From Alkaliphilus oremlandii OhILAs (lineage in GTDB: Bacteria; Bacillota; Clostridia; Peptostreptococcales; Natronincolaceae): DNA of 64,000 bases. Below the pieces are notes generated by a model. It was given only the letters and a program-made list of their open reading frames with translations. It had not been told where the DNA came from and searched no databases. Position numbers and translations under genes: made by a program. The stretch covers positions 1,426,001 through 1,490,000 of the forward strand of contig NC_009922.1 in assembly GCF_000018325.1 (NCBI RefSeq). The letters run 5' to 3'. Within the stretch, counting starts at the first letter, position 1. Each line of letters begins with the position of its first letter. Shown here one piece after another: positions 1 through 7,257 of this stretch.

Positions 1-401
1 CAACTTGGGTGGGGGAGTACTGTATGAAATATAATATACCTCATATAATAGGGGGCGGATATAACTTACATATATCTTTGATGGGACAAACTATAATTCC
101 TTTTGAAAGTGCTTGTGTCAAGTGCTTTGAGAAAGAGTTAAGTCGACTGAATAATATAGATGAAAGTAACATTAAAAAATTAACTGTTAAAAACAGAAAA
201 ATAGGAAGTTTTGGACCCATGTGTTCTATTATTGCAAGTATGACAGCAATGGAGGGAATTAAGTTGTTAACTAAAAAGATTACTCCAGCAAATCTAAACA
301 GAAGAGGTGAATTTAGCATTTATAACATGGATATAAATTATCATTATGTTAGCAAGGACGAAGAATGCAGTTGGTGTGGAAAAGAAGGTATATACGCATA
401 G
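1..401 (+). CDS. ThiF/HesA/MoeB-type adenylating enzyme, C-terminal part (5' end outside window)
   Basis: The frame is open to the left edge, so the GTG at 9 is probably internal and only the C-terminal ~133 residues are seen. The text around YCMKYNIPHIIGG matches the part of E1-like enzymes just after the adenylate-binding fold. Two CxxC pairs (CVKC about 28 residues past the first visible Met, and CSWC near the end) are the usual structural zinc site of ThiF/MoeB. Members adenylate the C-terminus of a small carrier protein or peptide (thiamine, molybdopterin, or microcin C7-type peptides); the substrate here is unknown. The next gene starts 16 nt downstream, so the two are probably co-transcribed. 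Confidence 0.7.
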   Translation, partial: TWVGEYCMKYNIPHIIGGGYNLHISLMGQTIIPFESACVKCFEKELSRLNNIDESNIKKLTVKNRKIGSFGPMCSIIASMTAMEGIKLLTKKITPANLNRRGEFSIYNMDINYHYVSKDEECSWCGKEGIYA

Positions 402-417
402 GGGATGAACAGTTGAT

Positions 418-2817
418 ATGGATAATATAAAAATAATAAGAGCGCGTGAGAATAATTTGAAAGATATTGAAGTTGAAATACCAGTGAACAAGATAACTGT
501 AGTTACTGGAGTATCTGGTTCTGGAAAGTCCTCACTAGTTTTTGATACAATATATGCTGAGAGTGAAAGGATGTTTCTAGAAAGTATTTCAATAAACTTA
601 GAGAGTATAACGTCTAAACTGCCTAAACCAGATGTATATAAGATAAGTAACTTATTACCTGCAATAGCAATTTCACAGAAAAAAACTAATAGAAATCCAC
701 GTTCATATGTTGGAACAGTAACAGATATTTCAAGGTTTTTAAGATTACTTTTCTCTAGAGTTGGAGTTGGTAAGAGAAATAAATTTTATACAGAAGGTGA
801 TTTCTCATATAACAATCCTAAAGTATGGTGTGAAATGTGTCGTGGTACTGGAGAAAAGTATGTTTTAGATTATGATAAGATAATAGATAATAAAAATAGA
901 ACATTAAAAGAAGGAGCTATATCATATTGGAATCAAGGATCTGATAATTTTTATGATAAATTATTAGAGAAGGTTTGTATGCATTATGACATCGATATGA
1001 ATACCCCAATAAAAGATTTAAGCGATGATAAGTTAGAATTTTTACTAAATGGTAAAAGTGACTCTAAATTTAAAGTAAGATATAAAAACTATAAAAAAAA
1101 TTATAGAACTAAGGAAGTAGAGTTTAAAGGAGTAATTAGAGAACTAAATGAGAAATTAGAGGATATTGATACTCCTTCTACGTTGAAAAGCATACACAAA
1201 TATATTAAAAAAGATAAGTGCGATGGATGTAATGGAGATAGGCTTAAGGATGAAATGCTAGAGGTAAAAATAAATGGGGAGAATATCTCAAGTTTAGAAA
1301 GCAAAACAGTAACTGATTTAAAACAGTGGTTAGTTAATTTGATTCAAATTACAGATAATACATGTAAGAAGATAATTTATGATATATGTGAAGAAGTAAT
1401 AAAAAGAATAACCAATTTAGAAAAGCTACAACTTGGATATTTATCATTAAATAGGAGTATACCTTCATTATCTGGTGGTGAGTCACAGAGAATAAGATTG
1501 GCAAATCAATTGGCTTGCAATTTGTCTTCTTTGCTTTATGTGCTAGATGAACCAACAATGGGGCTACATAGCAATGATATAGAGAATATAGAAATCATCT
1601 TAAAGGATTTAAAACAAATGGGTAACACAATTTTACTAGTTGAACACAACCTTGATATTATGTTAAGTGCTGATTATCTTATAGATATGGGACCAGGCGG
1701 TGGGATATATGGTGGTGAAATAGTAGGCAAGGGATCTCCTGATGAAATTAAAAATCATGATGAATCTTTAACTGGCAAATACTTGTCTGGAGAACTAAAA
1801 ATCAACATTCCACATAGAAAAAGAGATAGCAATGCATCTATATTAGTTAAAAAGGCAAAATATAATAATATAAAAGGCGAGGATTTTTTTATACCACTAA
1901 ATAATCTAGTGGTAGTAACTGGGGTTTCAGGAGCTGGCAAAAGTACGTTAACTGATAATATTTTAGAGCCTTCATTAACTCGCAAAAAAAATATTAATTG
2001 TGAAGAGATTATAGGTATACAAAATATAAACAAAGTAATAAAAGTTGATCAAACACCTATCGGAAGAAGTCCAAAGTCAAATGTAGCAACTTTTACAGGA
2101 ATGTTCGACTTTATTAGAGATTTATATTCAAAGACTGAATTAGCTAGGAAAAGGAAGTATTCAAAGTCTGAATTTAGTTTTAATACTCCTGGTGGTAGAT
2201 GTGAAAGTTGTAAGGGTGACGGTCAAGTAAAAATTGACATGAGCTTTATGGCAGATACGTATGTTGTCTGTGACGAATGTAAAGGCAAGAGATATGAAAA
2301 AAAGATATTAGAAATAAACTATAATGGGAAAAATATTTCAGACGTTTTAAATATGACAGTTTTAGAAGCGCATGAGTTTTTTATCGAAAATAAAAGTATA
2401 TCTAGTATTTTAAAGTGTTTAATCGATGTTGGATTAGAATACATTAAGCTAGGACAACCAGCAACTACAATATCAGGAGGAGAAGCGCAGAGAATTAAGT
2501 TAGCAAAATATTTAAGTAACGATTCTGCTACTGGAAACTTGTATATACTAGATGAACCTACAGTAGGACTTCATTTACATGACATAAATAAGCTTATAGC
2601 CTTATTAAATGAAATAGTAGATAGAGGTAATAGTATAGTAGTTGTAGAACATAATATGGAGTTAATTAAATGCGCAGATTATATTATAGATATTGGGCCT
2701 GTTGGAGGACCAAATGGTGGTAAAATTATTGATTGTGGTACCCCTGAACATATAGCAGCAAATAACAAAGCATCAGTGTCAAATAAACTAAGAAAAATTA
2801 TAAAAATTATTCAATAA
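418..2817 (+). CDS. UvrA-like ABC ATPase lacking the UvrB-binding domain
   Basis: A double-ABC protein of 799 residues, against about 940 for repair UvrA. Visible motifs: Walker A GVSGSGKSS (~res 31) and GVSGAGKST (~res 502); signatures LSGGESQR and ISGGEAQR; Walker B LYVLDEPTMGLH and LYILDEPTVGLH; zinc cysteines CEMC, CDGC, CESC and CDEC. After the LRLLFSRVG motif the protein goes almost directly to the GDFSYNNP/CEMC motif, so the ~115-residue UvrB-interacting insert and half of the first zinc module are missing. Such UvrA paralogues are not expected to load UvrB; known relatives include DrrC-type drug-resistance proteins. Pairing with an adenylating enzyme suggests self-protection or a peptide-modification locus, but that is inference. 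Confidence 0.85.
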   Translation: MDNIKIIRARENNLKDIEVEIPVNKITVVTGVSGSGKSSLVFDTIYAESERMFLESISINLESITSKLPKPDVYKISNLLPAIAISQKKTNRNPRSYVGTVTDISRFLRLLFSRVGVGKRNKFYTEGDFSYNNPKVWCEMCRGTGEKYVLDYDKIIDNKNRTLKEGAISYWNQGSDNFYDKLLEKVCMHYDIDMNTPIKDLSDDKLEFLLNGKSDSKFKVRYKNYKKNYRTKEVEFKGVIRELNEKLEDIDTPSTLKSIHKYIKKDKCDGCNGDRLKDEMLEVKINGENISSLESKTVTDLKQWLVNLIQITDNTCKKIIYDICEEVIKRITNLEKLQLGYLSLNRSIPSLSGGESQRIRLANQLACNLSSLLYVLDEPTMGLHSNDIENIEIILKDLKQMGNTILLVEHNLDIMLSADYLIDMGPGGGIYGGEIVGKGSPDEIKNHDESLTGKYLSGELKINIPHRKRDSNASILVKKAKYNNIKGEDFFIPLNNLVVVTGVSGAGKSTLTDNILEPSLTRKKNINCEEIIGIQNINKVIKVDQTPIGRSPKSNVATFTGMFDFIRDLYSKTELARKRKYSKSEFSFNTPGGRCESCKGDGQVKIDMSFMADTYVVCDECKGKRYEKKILEINYNGKNISDVLNMTVLEAHEFFIENKSISSILKCLIDVGLEYIKLGQPATTISGGEAQRIKLAKYLSNDSATGNLYILDEPTVGLHLHDINKLIALLNEIVDRGNSIVVVEHNMELIKCADYIIDIGPVGGPNGGKIIDCGTPEHIAANNKASVSNKLRKIIKIIQ

Positions 2818-2920
2818 TAACAAAATCAAATAAGGATGTATTCAATGAAGCTTTAGAGATTGGAGTAAACTTGAATAGATTTTTAATTGATAAAACATAG
2901 ATAAGAAATCATTTAAAAAT

Positions 2921-2979
2921 CCTCTTCTTGAATATCTTTTAAGTTACAGTTTATTCAAGAAGAGGGTGTGGAGTTTTTT
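2921..2979 (+). terminator. intrinsic terminator-like hairpin after the uvrA-like gene
   Basis: Perfect 14-bp inverted repeat (CCTCTTCTTGAATA at 2921-2934, complement at 2952-2965), 17-nt loop, then a T6 run at 2974-2979 eight bases later. The gap before the T-run makes it a less than ideal terminator. Confidence 0.6.
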
Positions 2980-3177
2980 ACTAAAATAATCTTATTTAAA
3001 AACTTAAATACTTGCCACCATTTTGCCACCGTGCCACAAGTTTTATAAAAATATGCTTGGTTTTGATAAAATACTACTATGCTTATAAAATTGTATTTTT
3101 CAATACATTAAAATACATTAAGACACAGCAAAGTATTGAAAAATAGTCATTTTTAGCAATACAGAACTCGGCTTATA

Positions 3178-3226
3178 GATCTACTCTTATACTTAAAATT
3201 CAACATTCTTTGTTGGATTTTTTTTG
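3178..3226 (+). repeat. terminator element, copy 1 (near-identical copy at 12045)
   Basis: A 10-bp stem (AAATTCAACA 3196-3205 / TGTTGGATTT 3211-3220), 5-nt loop, then a T-run. About 45 bp around it, beginning ATCTACT, are almost identical to 12045-12090. The two copies flank the riboswitch/tetrapyrrole operon. Confidence 0.7.
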
Positions 3227-3466
3227 TCACTAAAAAATTTCAAATCAATATTTCAATAAATTTTTCTGCATCTGTGTATACATTGATTTAGGCGTGACTT
3301 TGTAGCACTAGAGACTAAAAATCAGGAGAAAACCTACACATTAAGTTTAACATGAATATGCATATAAACTTTGAAAATTGAATGAACTTATTAATTATTT
3401 GAATGATGATTGCCATCACTTCTTACGTAAATAACTTGACTCAACTACTTGACTTTTAACAGAGAA

Positions 3467-3496
3467 TTGATTAGAGTAATATGTGTGAAATAATAC
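3467..3496 (+). promoter_or_regulatory. possible promoter for the first cobalamin riboswitch
   Basis: TTGATT (3467-3472) and TAATAC (3491-3496) are 18 bp apart, about 30 nt before the aptamer begins. The match to the sigma-A consensus is moderate, and other TTGACT hexamers lie just upstream. Confidence 0.35.
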
Positions 3497-3523
3497 TATA
3501 TAAAAATTAGAAAACAAAATAAG

Positions 3524-3690
3524 AATTTAGGTGCCTCTTTTACAGAGGATAATAGGGAAGTACGGTTAAAATCCGTCGCAGCCCCCGCTACTGTGTGCAT
3601 GGACAAAACTTCAGTATCCACCATTTGTTTGGGAGAGAGGAAGTAGATTGATGTGTGAGCCAGGAGACCTGCCTATATTCATGAAATTAC
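3524..3690 (+). promoter_or_regulatory. cobalamin (AdoCbl) riboswitch 1
   Basis: The core is well conserved: AGGTGCC near 3530, GGGAAG near 3555, the CGCAGCCCCCGCTACTGT block (3577-3594), and a perfect B12 box AGCCAGGAGACCTGCC (3658-3673). The expression platform has a hairpin (ACAATAAA.../TTTATTGT, about 3689-3722) whose loop GGAGGG (3702-3707) is complementary to CCCTCC (3750-3755) in the terminator, giving a plausible switch. Binding of adenosylcobalamin normally causes premature termination. No gene follows directly; a second riboswitch comes next. Confidence 0.93.
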
Positions 3691-3741
3691 AATAAACTTT
3701 CGGAGGGGAAGGTTTTATTGTAGAATGTAAGCAGCTCAAGA

Positions 3742-3770
3742 AAATCTAACCCTCCAGGTTGGATTTTTTT
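3742..3770 (+). terminator. intrinsic terminator of riboswitch 1
   Basis: Ten-pair stem AAATCTAACC (3742-3751) / GGTTGGATTT (3757-3766) with one G-U pair, loop CTCCA, then a T-run to 3770. This is the OFF state of the first riboswitch. Confidence 0.88.
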
Positions 3771-3870
3771 ATTTATATCCTATTTTAAAAAGAAAAGAGG
3801 AAATGCTATTTAAAACCTATTACTTGGTATCGATATGAATGAAGTCAAAATAAAAATTTAATAAATACTC

Positions 3871-4040
3871 CAAGGTGTTGTTTATCTATTAGATTAACAA
3901 CTTGAAAGGGAATTGGGTCTAAATCCCACGCAGTCCCACTGTTGTAATTGAGTAGGAAACCTTCAAAAATGTCACTGATATTTCTAAATATTGGGAAGGC
4001 GAAGGGTTACGTCGGTCCATAAGCCAGAAAACCTGCCTTG
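3871..4040 (+). promoter_or_regulatory. cobalamin (AdoCbl) riboswitch 2, in tandem
   Basis: A second complete aptamer starts about 100 nt after the first terminator. Landmarks: AAGGTGTTG start, AAAGGGAAT, TAAATCCCACGCAGTCCCACTGT (about 3920-3942), GTCACTG (3971-3977), GGGAAGGCGAAGGGT, and B12 box AGCCAGAAAACCTGCC (4022-4037). The B12 box differs from copy 1 only at purine positions that vary in the family. It is followed by a hairpin (ATTCTG/CAGAAT near 4055-4075) and a terminator. Confidence 0.92.
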
Positions 4041-4203
4041 ATAAACGATCTACGATTCTGCGAGGATACAGAATGCGTTTATTTGTAGAAGACTATACAT
4101 TTTAATCACTGTTTGTGTTTGAATAGGACCTATTATATTCATATCTTCACTCTAGTATAATGGGTTATATACTGGTCTTATGGGATGAAATACATCTAAA
4201 CAT

Positions 4204-4248
4204 AACTTCTTAACGCAGTATCTATTACTGATATTAAGGAGTTTTTTT
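4204..4248 (+). terminator. intrinsic terminator of riboswitch 2
   Basis: Stem AACTTCTTAA (4204-4213) / TTAAGGAGTT (4234-4243), with an inner CAGTA/TACTG stem in the loop, then a T-run. It lies 430 nt before hemA, so reading through it is needed to express the tetrapyrrole operon unless there is an internal promoter. Confidence 0.85.
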
Positions 4249-4372
4249 ACTTTTAATTCTAAAAATCTATTTAAGGAGGGTCCTCTATATAAAGATTAAT
4301 AAAAGTACCATTAAGTTTTTCAATTCTCCTAAATTCAAACTTAATATTTTCACTTAAACATCAGCAGTGAAC

Positions 4373-4640
4373 ATGATGGAAAATAGAAATATAGTAAAAG
4401 GTAGTAAAGTACTGCGGTGAAGATTTACAACCGACAGCTACCAACTGCAGTGGTTACAGCGGCAACGAACTGGTTTTGGCTGGATGTTCACTTTCAACAG
4501 TTAAAGTTCTATTGCTAAGTGTATAAAAACTTGCCTTTATGATAGAGGATGGTATCCCCTTCAGTTACGAAGGAGGTACCGAATAATCCTGATGTTACAG
4601 ACGGTATTAAAATATTTGCCAGTAGTTAAAAAAGATATGG
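4373..4640 (+). pseudogene. cbiD: relic of cbiD (cobalt-precorrin-5B C1-methyltransferase), N-terminal part
   Basis: No intact ORF, but conserved CbiD landmarks appear in the right order and at nearly normal spacing across frames. From ATG 4373/4376 the frame reads MENRNIVKGSKVLR, a TGA where Cys is expected, then RFTTDSY, matching the family's KKLRxGxTTGSCA start. A shifted frame gives TAVVTAAT for the Ala-rich TAAAKAAT helix. Further on, VTKEVPNNPDVTDGIKIFAS (about 4566-4625) matches the family's VxKDAGDDPDVTDGIxIxA. Several stops and frameshifts separate the pieces, and the remaining two thirds of the gene are gone before hemA at 4677. It lies directly downstream of the two cobalamin riboswitches. 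Confidence 0.78.
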
Positions 4641-4676
4641 CTTTGGCTATTGCAATGTCTGATTGGAGGAACAATT

Positions 4677-5681
4677 TTGAATATAATAATGGCTGGAATT
4701 GATTATAAATTAGCACCTATTGATGTTAGAGAAGGCTTTTCGTTTACAAAGGCCATGATGAAACAGGTATATAGCAACATATTAAAAGATACTATGATTT
4801 ATGGAACAGTTATTATATCAACCTGTAACAGAACAGAAATCTATATTTCTTGCGAAGAAGATTTCTGTGTCAACCCATTTGAGGTTTTATGCAATGCAGC
4901 AGGAATAGATTTTACTCCTTATGAAAAAGTACATAGGGTAAAAGAAGGTGATGAAGTAATCAAGCATCTGTGTCAGCTGGCTTGTGGGGTGAAATCCCAA
5001 ATTTGGGGAGAAGATCAAATTATTACTCAGGTAAAAAATGCTATAGCTGTTTCTAGAGAAATGAGAGCTGCTGACAGCTATCTTGAAGTTATGTTTAGAA
5101 ACGCAATTGCCGCTGCAAAAAAGGTAAAATCCACATTAATTCTAAACAGCAGAGAAAATTCTATAGTACATAAAGCCTTAAAAATAATAAAAGATCAAGA
5201 AACGATGAATATAAGAGAAATCCTTGTTATTGGGAATGGTGAGATGGGTAGGCTTATGACAAATGTTTTAATAGAGAATGGTTATAGAGCTACAATGACC
5301 CTTAGGCAATACCGTTACCATGCTAATGTCATTCCCCTCAATGCAAATACGGTGGATTATAGCAATCGATACGAAAAAATGAAAGATTGTGATGTGGTTA
5401 TTAGTGCTACCCTCAGTCCACATTACACCGTAGAAATGGAAAATCTCAAAAAAATAGATAAAATTCCTAAGCTCTTTATTGATCTTGCAGTTCCGAGAGA
5501 CATTGATCCTTCTATAAAAAACCTACCAAACATAGAGCTATATGATGTGGATGGTATTGGTGCAGATGAAATTAGTAAAAATCATGCACAACAACTCAAG
5601 GGAATCGAGAGAATTATTGAAAAATATATTTGCGATTATCATAAATGGTGTTTATTTAAGGAAGGGTTAGGGTGCATATGA
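4677..5681 (+). CDS. hemA: glutamyl-tRNA reductase
   Basis: Reduces glutamyl-tRNA(Glu) to glutamate-1-semialdehyde, the first step of the C5 tetrapyrrole route. Seen: GIDYKLAPIDVRE at the N-terminus, STCNRTEIY with the catalytic Cys, GEDQIITQVKNA, the NADPH-fold motif VIGNGEMGRL, and LFIDLAVPRDIDP. I place the start at TTG 4677, 6 nt after GGAGGA (4665-4670); ATG 4689 is too far from that site. At 334 residues it is shorter than typical HemA (~400-420), with most of the C-terminal dimerisation domain absent. The stop overlaps an ATG (ATGA at 5678-5681), the typical coupling to a following cbi gene. Confidence 0.93.
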   Translation: MNIIMAGIDYKLAPIDVREGFSFTKAMMKQVYSNILKDTMIYGTVIISTCNRTEIYISCEEDFCVNPFEVLCNAAGIDFTPYEKVHRVKEGDEVIKHLCQLACGVKSQIWGEDQIITQVKNAIAVSREMRAADSYLEVMFRNAIAAAKKVKSTLILNSRENSIVHKALKIIKDQETMNIREILVIGNGEMGRLMTNVLIENGYRATMTLRQYRYHANVIPLNANTVDYSNRYEKMKDCDVVISATLSPHYTVEMENLKKIDKIPKLFIDLAVPRDIDPSIKNLPNIELYDVDGIGADEISKNHAQQLKGIERIIEKYICDYHKWCLFKEGLGCI

Positions 5682-6025
5682 AAATATGCTAGTAGACATA
5701 GGTCTAGGTGATGGAAAATATATTACTATCAGGGCAAGGAAGCTATTTAGAGAGAGGTATTATTTTCATTTATAATTTATATATTGACTTAATAAAATAT
5801 TTACTAGGGGAAAGAGAGGGTGTTTTAAATCCTATGAAGGGGGACGTACAAAGATGTAAAGCTTCTGTAGAGATTGCAGAACGAGAGAAAATTGTAAAGG
5901 TACCTACTTTACAAAAGCTAAAGAATCAAGACATAGATATGCTTACTACTGTAATTATTGGGAATAGTCAAATTGCCATCATTGACGATAAGCTTGTGGG
6001 ACCAAGGGGATATAGAGGGATATGA
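5678..6025 (+). pseudogene. cbiH: relic of cbiH/cobJ (precorrin-3B C17-methyltransferase), frameshifted and internally deleted
   Basis: Reading across frames recovers both ends of the enzyme. The frame from ATG 5686 gives VDIGLGDGKYITIRARKL, like the SAM-methylase start VGIGPGDxxxxTxRA, and then stops. Another frame continues YNLYIDLIKYLLGEREG...MKGDVQRCKASVEIAEREKIV (family: GYxxYIDLI...RCxxAxExAxxGKTV). It then jumps straight to the C-terminal TLQKLKNQDIDMLTTVIIGNSQ and DDKLVGPRGYR, the family end. About 130 residues of the middle are missing. An open frame from 5708 (105 codons) exists but cannot be a working methylase. The end overlaps the cbiJ start by 4 nt, as in an intact operon. Confidence 0.85.
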
Positions 6026-7257
6026 TGAATAACAAAATACTTGTATTTGCAGGAACCTATGAGGGGAGAAAACTATGCGAATATCTAAATCAAAAGGATG
6101 TGAAGCTATCGGCATGTGTCCCTACTGATTATGCTAAAGATCTGCTATGGAAGGTAAAAAACATTCAGATTTATAGTGAGCAATTAAATGGGGCTGCAAT
6201 AGAAGACTTACTACAACAAAAAGGCTTTAATATAGTCATAGATGCCACGCACCCCTATGCAAAAAAAGTGACACAAAATATTCAATCAGCCTGCAATAAA
6301 GCTAAAACAGAGTATATCAGGCTGCTACGAGATGAATATCAATCTTCGGACATTGATACAGTGCACGATATCATGTCAGCTGTAGAATATCTTAAAAACA
6401 CCGTAGGAAATGTGCTGATAACCACTGGAAGTAAAAAATTATCAATGTATTGTAGTATTCCTGATTATAGAAATCGATTATTTGTAAGAGTTCTGCCCAG
6501 TCCAGAAATTCTAGAGCAGTGTAATCAACTAGGATTTAAAGGAAGGCATTTAATCGGTATGCAGGGCCCTTTTTCCCATGATTTAAATGTTGCTATGCTA
6601 AAGCAATTGAATTGTAGCTATTTGGTAACAAAAAACACTAAAAAGGTTGGGGACTTTGACGAGAAATTATCTGCAGCACAAGAAACAGGTACAAAAATAT
6701 TGCTGATTGATCGCTCCCCTAAAGAAATTGGGTACTGCCTCAATGAAGTCATAGATTTGATTGAAAAAAGGTATGGCTTCGATGAAAGAAAGGTCAATGT
6801 AACACTAAAAAAAGAATACTTCCCCTTATTTGTATCCTCCAAAGGAAAAAGTGCTTTGGTAGTAGGTGGAGGTAAAATTGCTACAAGAAGAATTCTCACC
6901 CTTTTAAAATTTAAATATGAGATCACTGTAGTATCTCCCACCATCACCAAAGAAATAGAAATACTGACTCGAAATAATGAGATAGCGTATATCGAACGGG
7001 AATTTGCAGAAAAAGATATTGAGGGCTATAGCCTAGTAGTCGCTGCAACAAATGACAGAAGAGTTAATCAGCTTGTTGGAAGACTGGCAAAAAAATTTGG
7101 GATCTATGTAAGCGTAGCTGACGTAAAAGAAGAATGTACCTTTTATTTCCCAGCTGTAATAACTCAGACAGATATGGTAATAGGTATAACAAGTGAAGGA
7201 AAATCCCATAAATTAGTGAAAGAAGCAAAAAAGAAAATAGAGGGGGTGCTACCTTGA
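6022..7257 (+). CDS. fusion: precorrin-6A reductase-like (CbiJ/CobK) + precorrin-2 dehydrogenase/ferrochelatase (CysG-N)
   Basis: Residues 1-~250 are CbiJ-like: FAGTYEGRKL, DATHPYAKK, LITTGSKKL, VLPSPEILEQC, GMQGPFS and TKNTKKVGDFDEK. The last motif departs from the usual TKxSGxxGGFxEK, hinting at relaxed selection. Residues ~260-411 are a Met8/CysG N-terminal unit: LVVGGGKIATRR (NAD fold), VVAATND, and the VKEECTFYFPAV region. This part oxidises precorrin-2 to sirohydrochlorin and probably inserts iron for siroheme. The start is ATG 6022 or 6025. The CbiJ half would have no substrate if the upstream corrin genes are really lost. Confidence 0.88.
   Translation: MMNNKILVFAGTYEGRKLCEYLNQKDVKLSACVPTDYAKDLLWKVKNIQIYSEQLNGAAIEDLLQQKGFNIVIDATHPYAKKVTQNIQSACNKAKTEYIRLLRDEYQSSDIDTVHDIMSAVEYLKNTVGNVLITTGSKKLSMYCSIPDYRNRLFVRVLPSPEILEQCNQLGFKGRHLIGMQGPFSHDLNVAMLKQLNCSYLVTKNTKKVGDFDEKLSAAQETGTKILLIDRSPKEIGYCLNEVIDLIEKRYGFDERKVNVTLKKEYFPLFVSSKGKSALVVGGGKIATRRILTLLKFKYEITVVSPTITKEIEILTRNNEIAYIEREFAEKDIEGYSLVVAATNDRRVNQLVGRLAKKFGIYVSVADVKEECTFYFPAVITQTDMVIGITSEGKSHKLVKEAKKKIEGVLP

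Larger units (their letters stand above)
2818..3480. other. gene-poor intergenic stretch with relic-like fragments
   Basis: No convincing gene. An unstarted open stretch on + ending at TAG 2898-2900 reads like a protein tail (FNEALEIGVNLNRFLIDKT) and may be a relic. Three TGCCAC(C) copies at 3013, 3024 and 3032 read on the minus strand as a WWQ-type tail of the kind seen at ends of tyrosine recombinases, which is only suggestive. Two terminator-like hairpins are listed separately. Composition is very AT-rich. Confidence 0.4.

Noticed and set aside
4366..4492. AGTGAACAT / ATGTTCACT 9-bp inverted repeat enclosing ~110 nt, first read as an unknown third riboswitch with FMN-like words (GGTGAA, ACCGACAG, CTGGATG).
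   Set aside because: The enclosed sequence is better explained as decayed cbiD coding sequence; the repeat and the FMN-like words are probably chance, and no complete riboswitch core is present.
4551..4600. GAAGGAGGTACCG near a strong hairpin, similar to a T-box sequence.
   Set aside because: No stem I or specifier loop, no following terminator, and the site lies in the cbiD relic.
4592..4702. Short ORF from ATG 4592 (MLQTVLKYLPVVKKD...) after a GGAGG, resembling the start of a chemotaxis receptor.
   Set aside because: The RBS spacing is 15 nt, the frame overlaps the hemA start, and the neighbouring frame gives the much better cbiD match PDVTDGIKIFAS.
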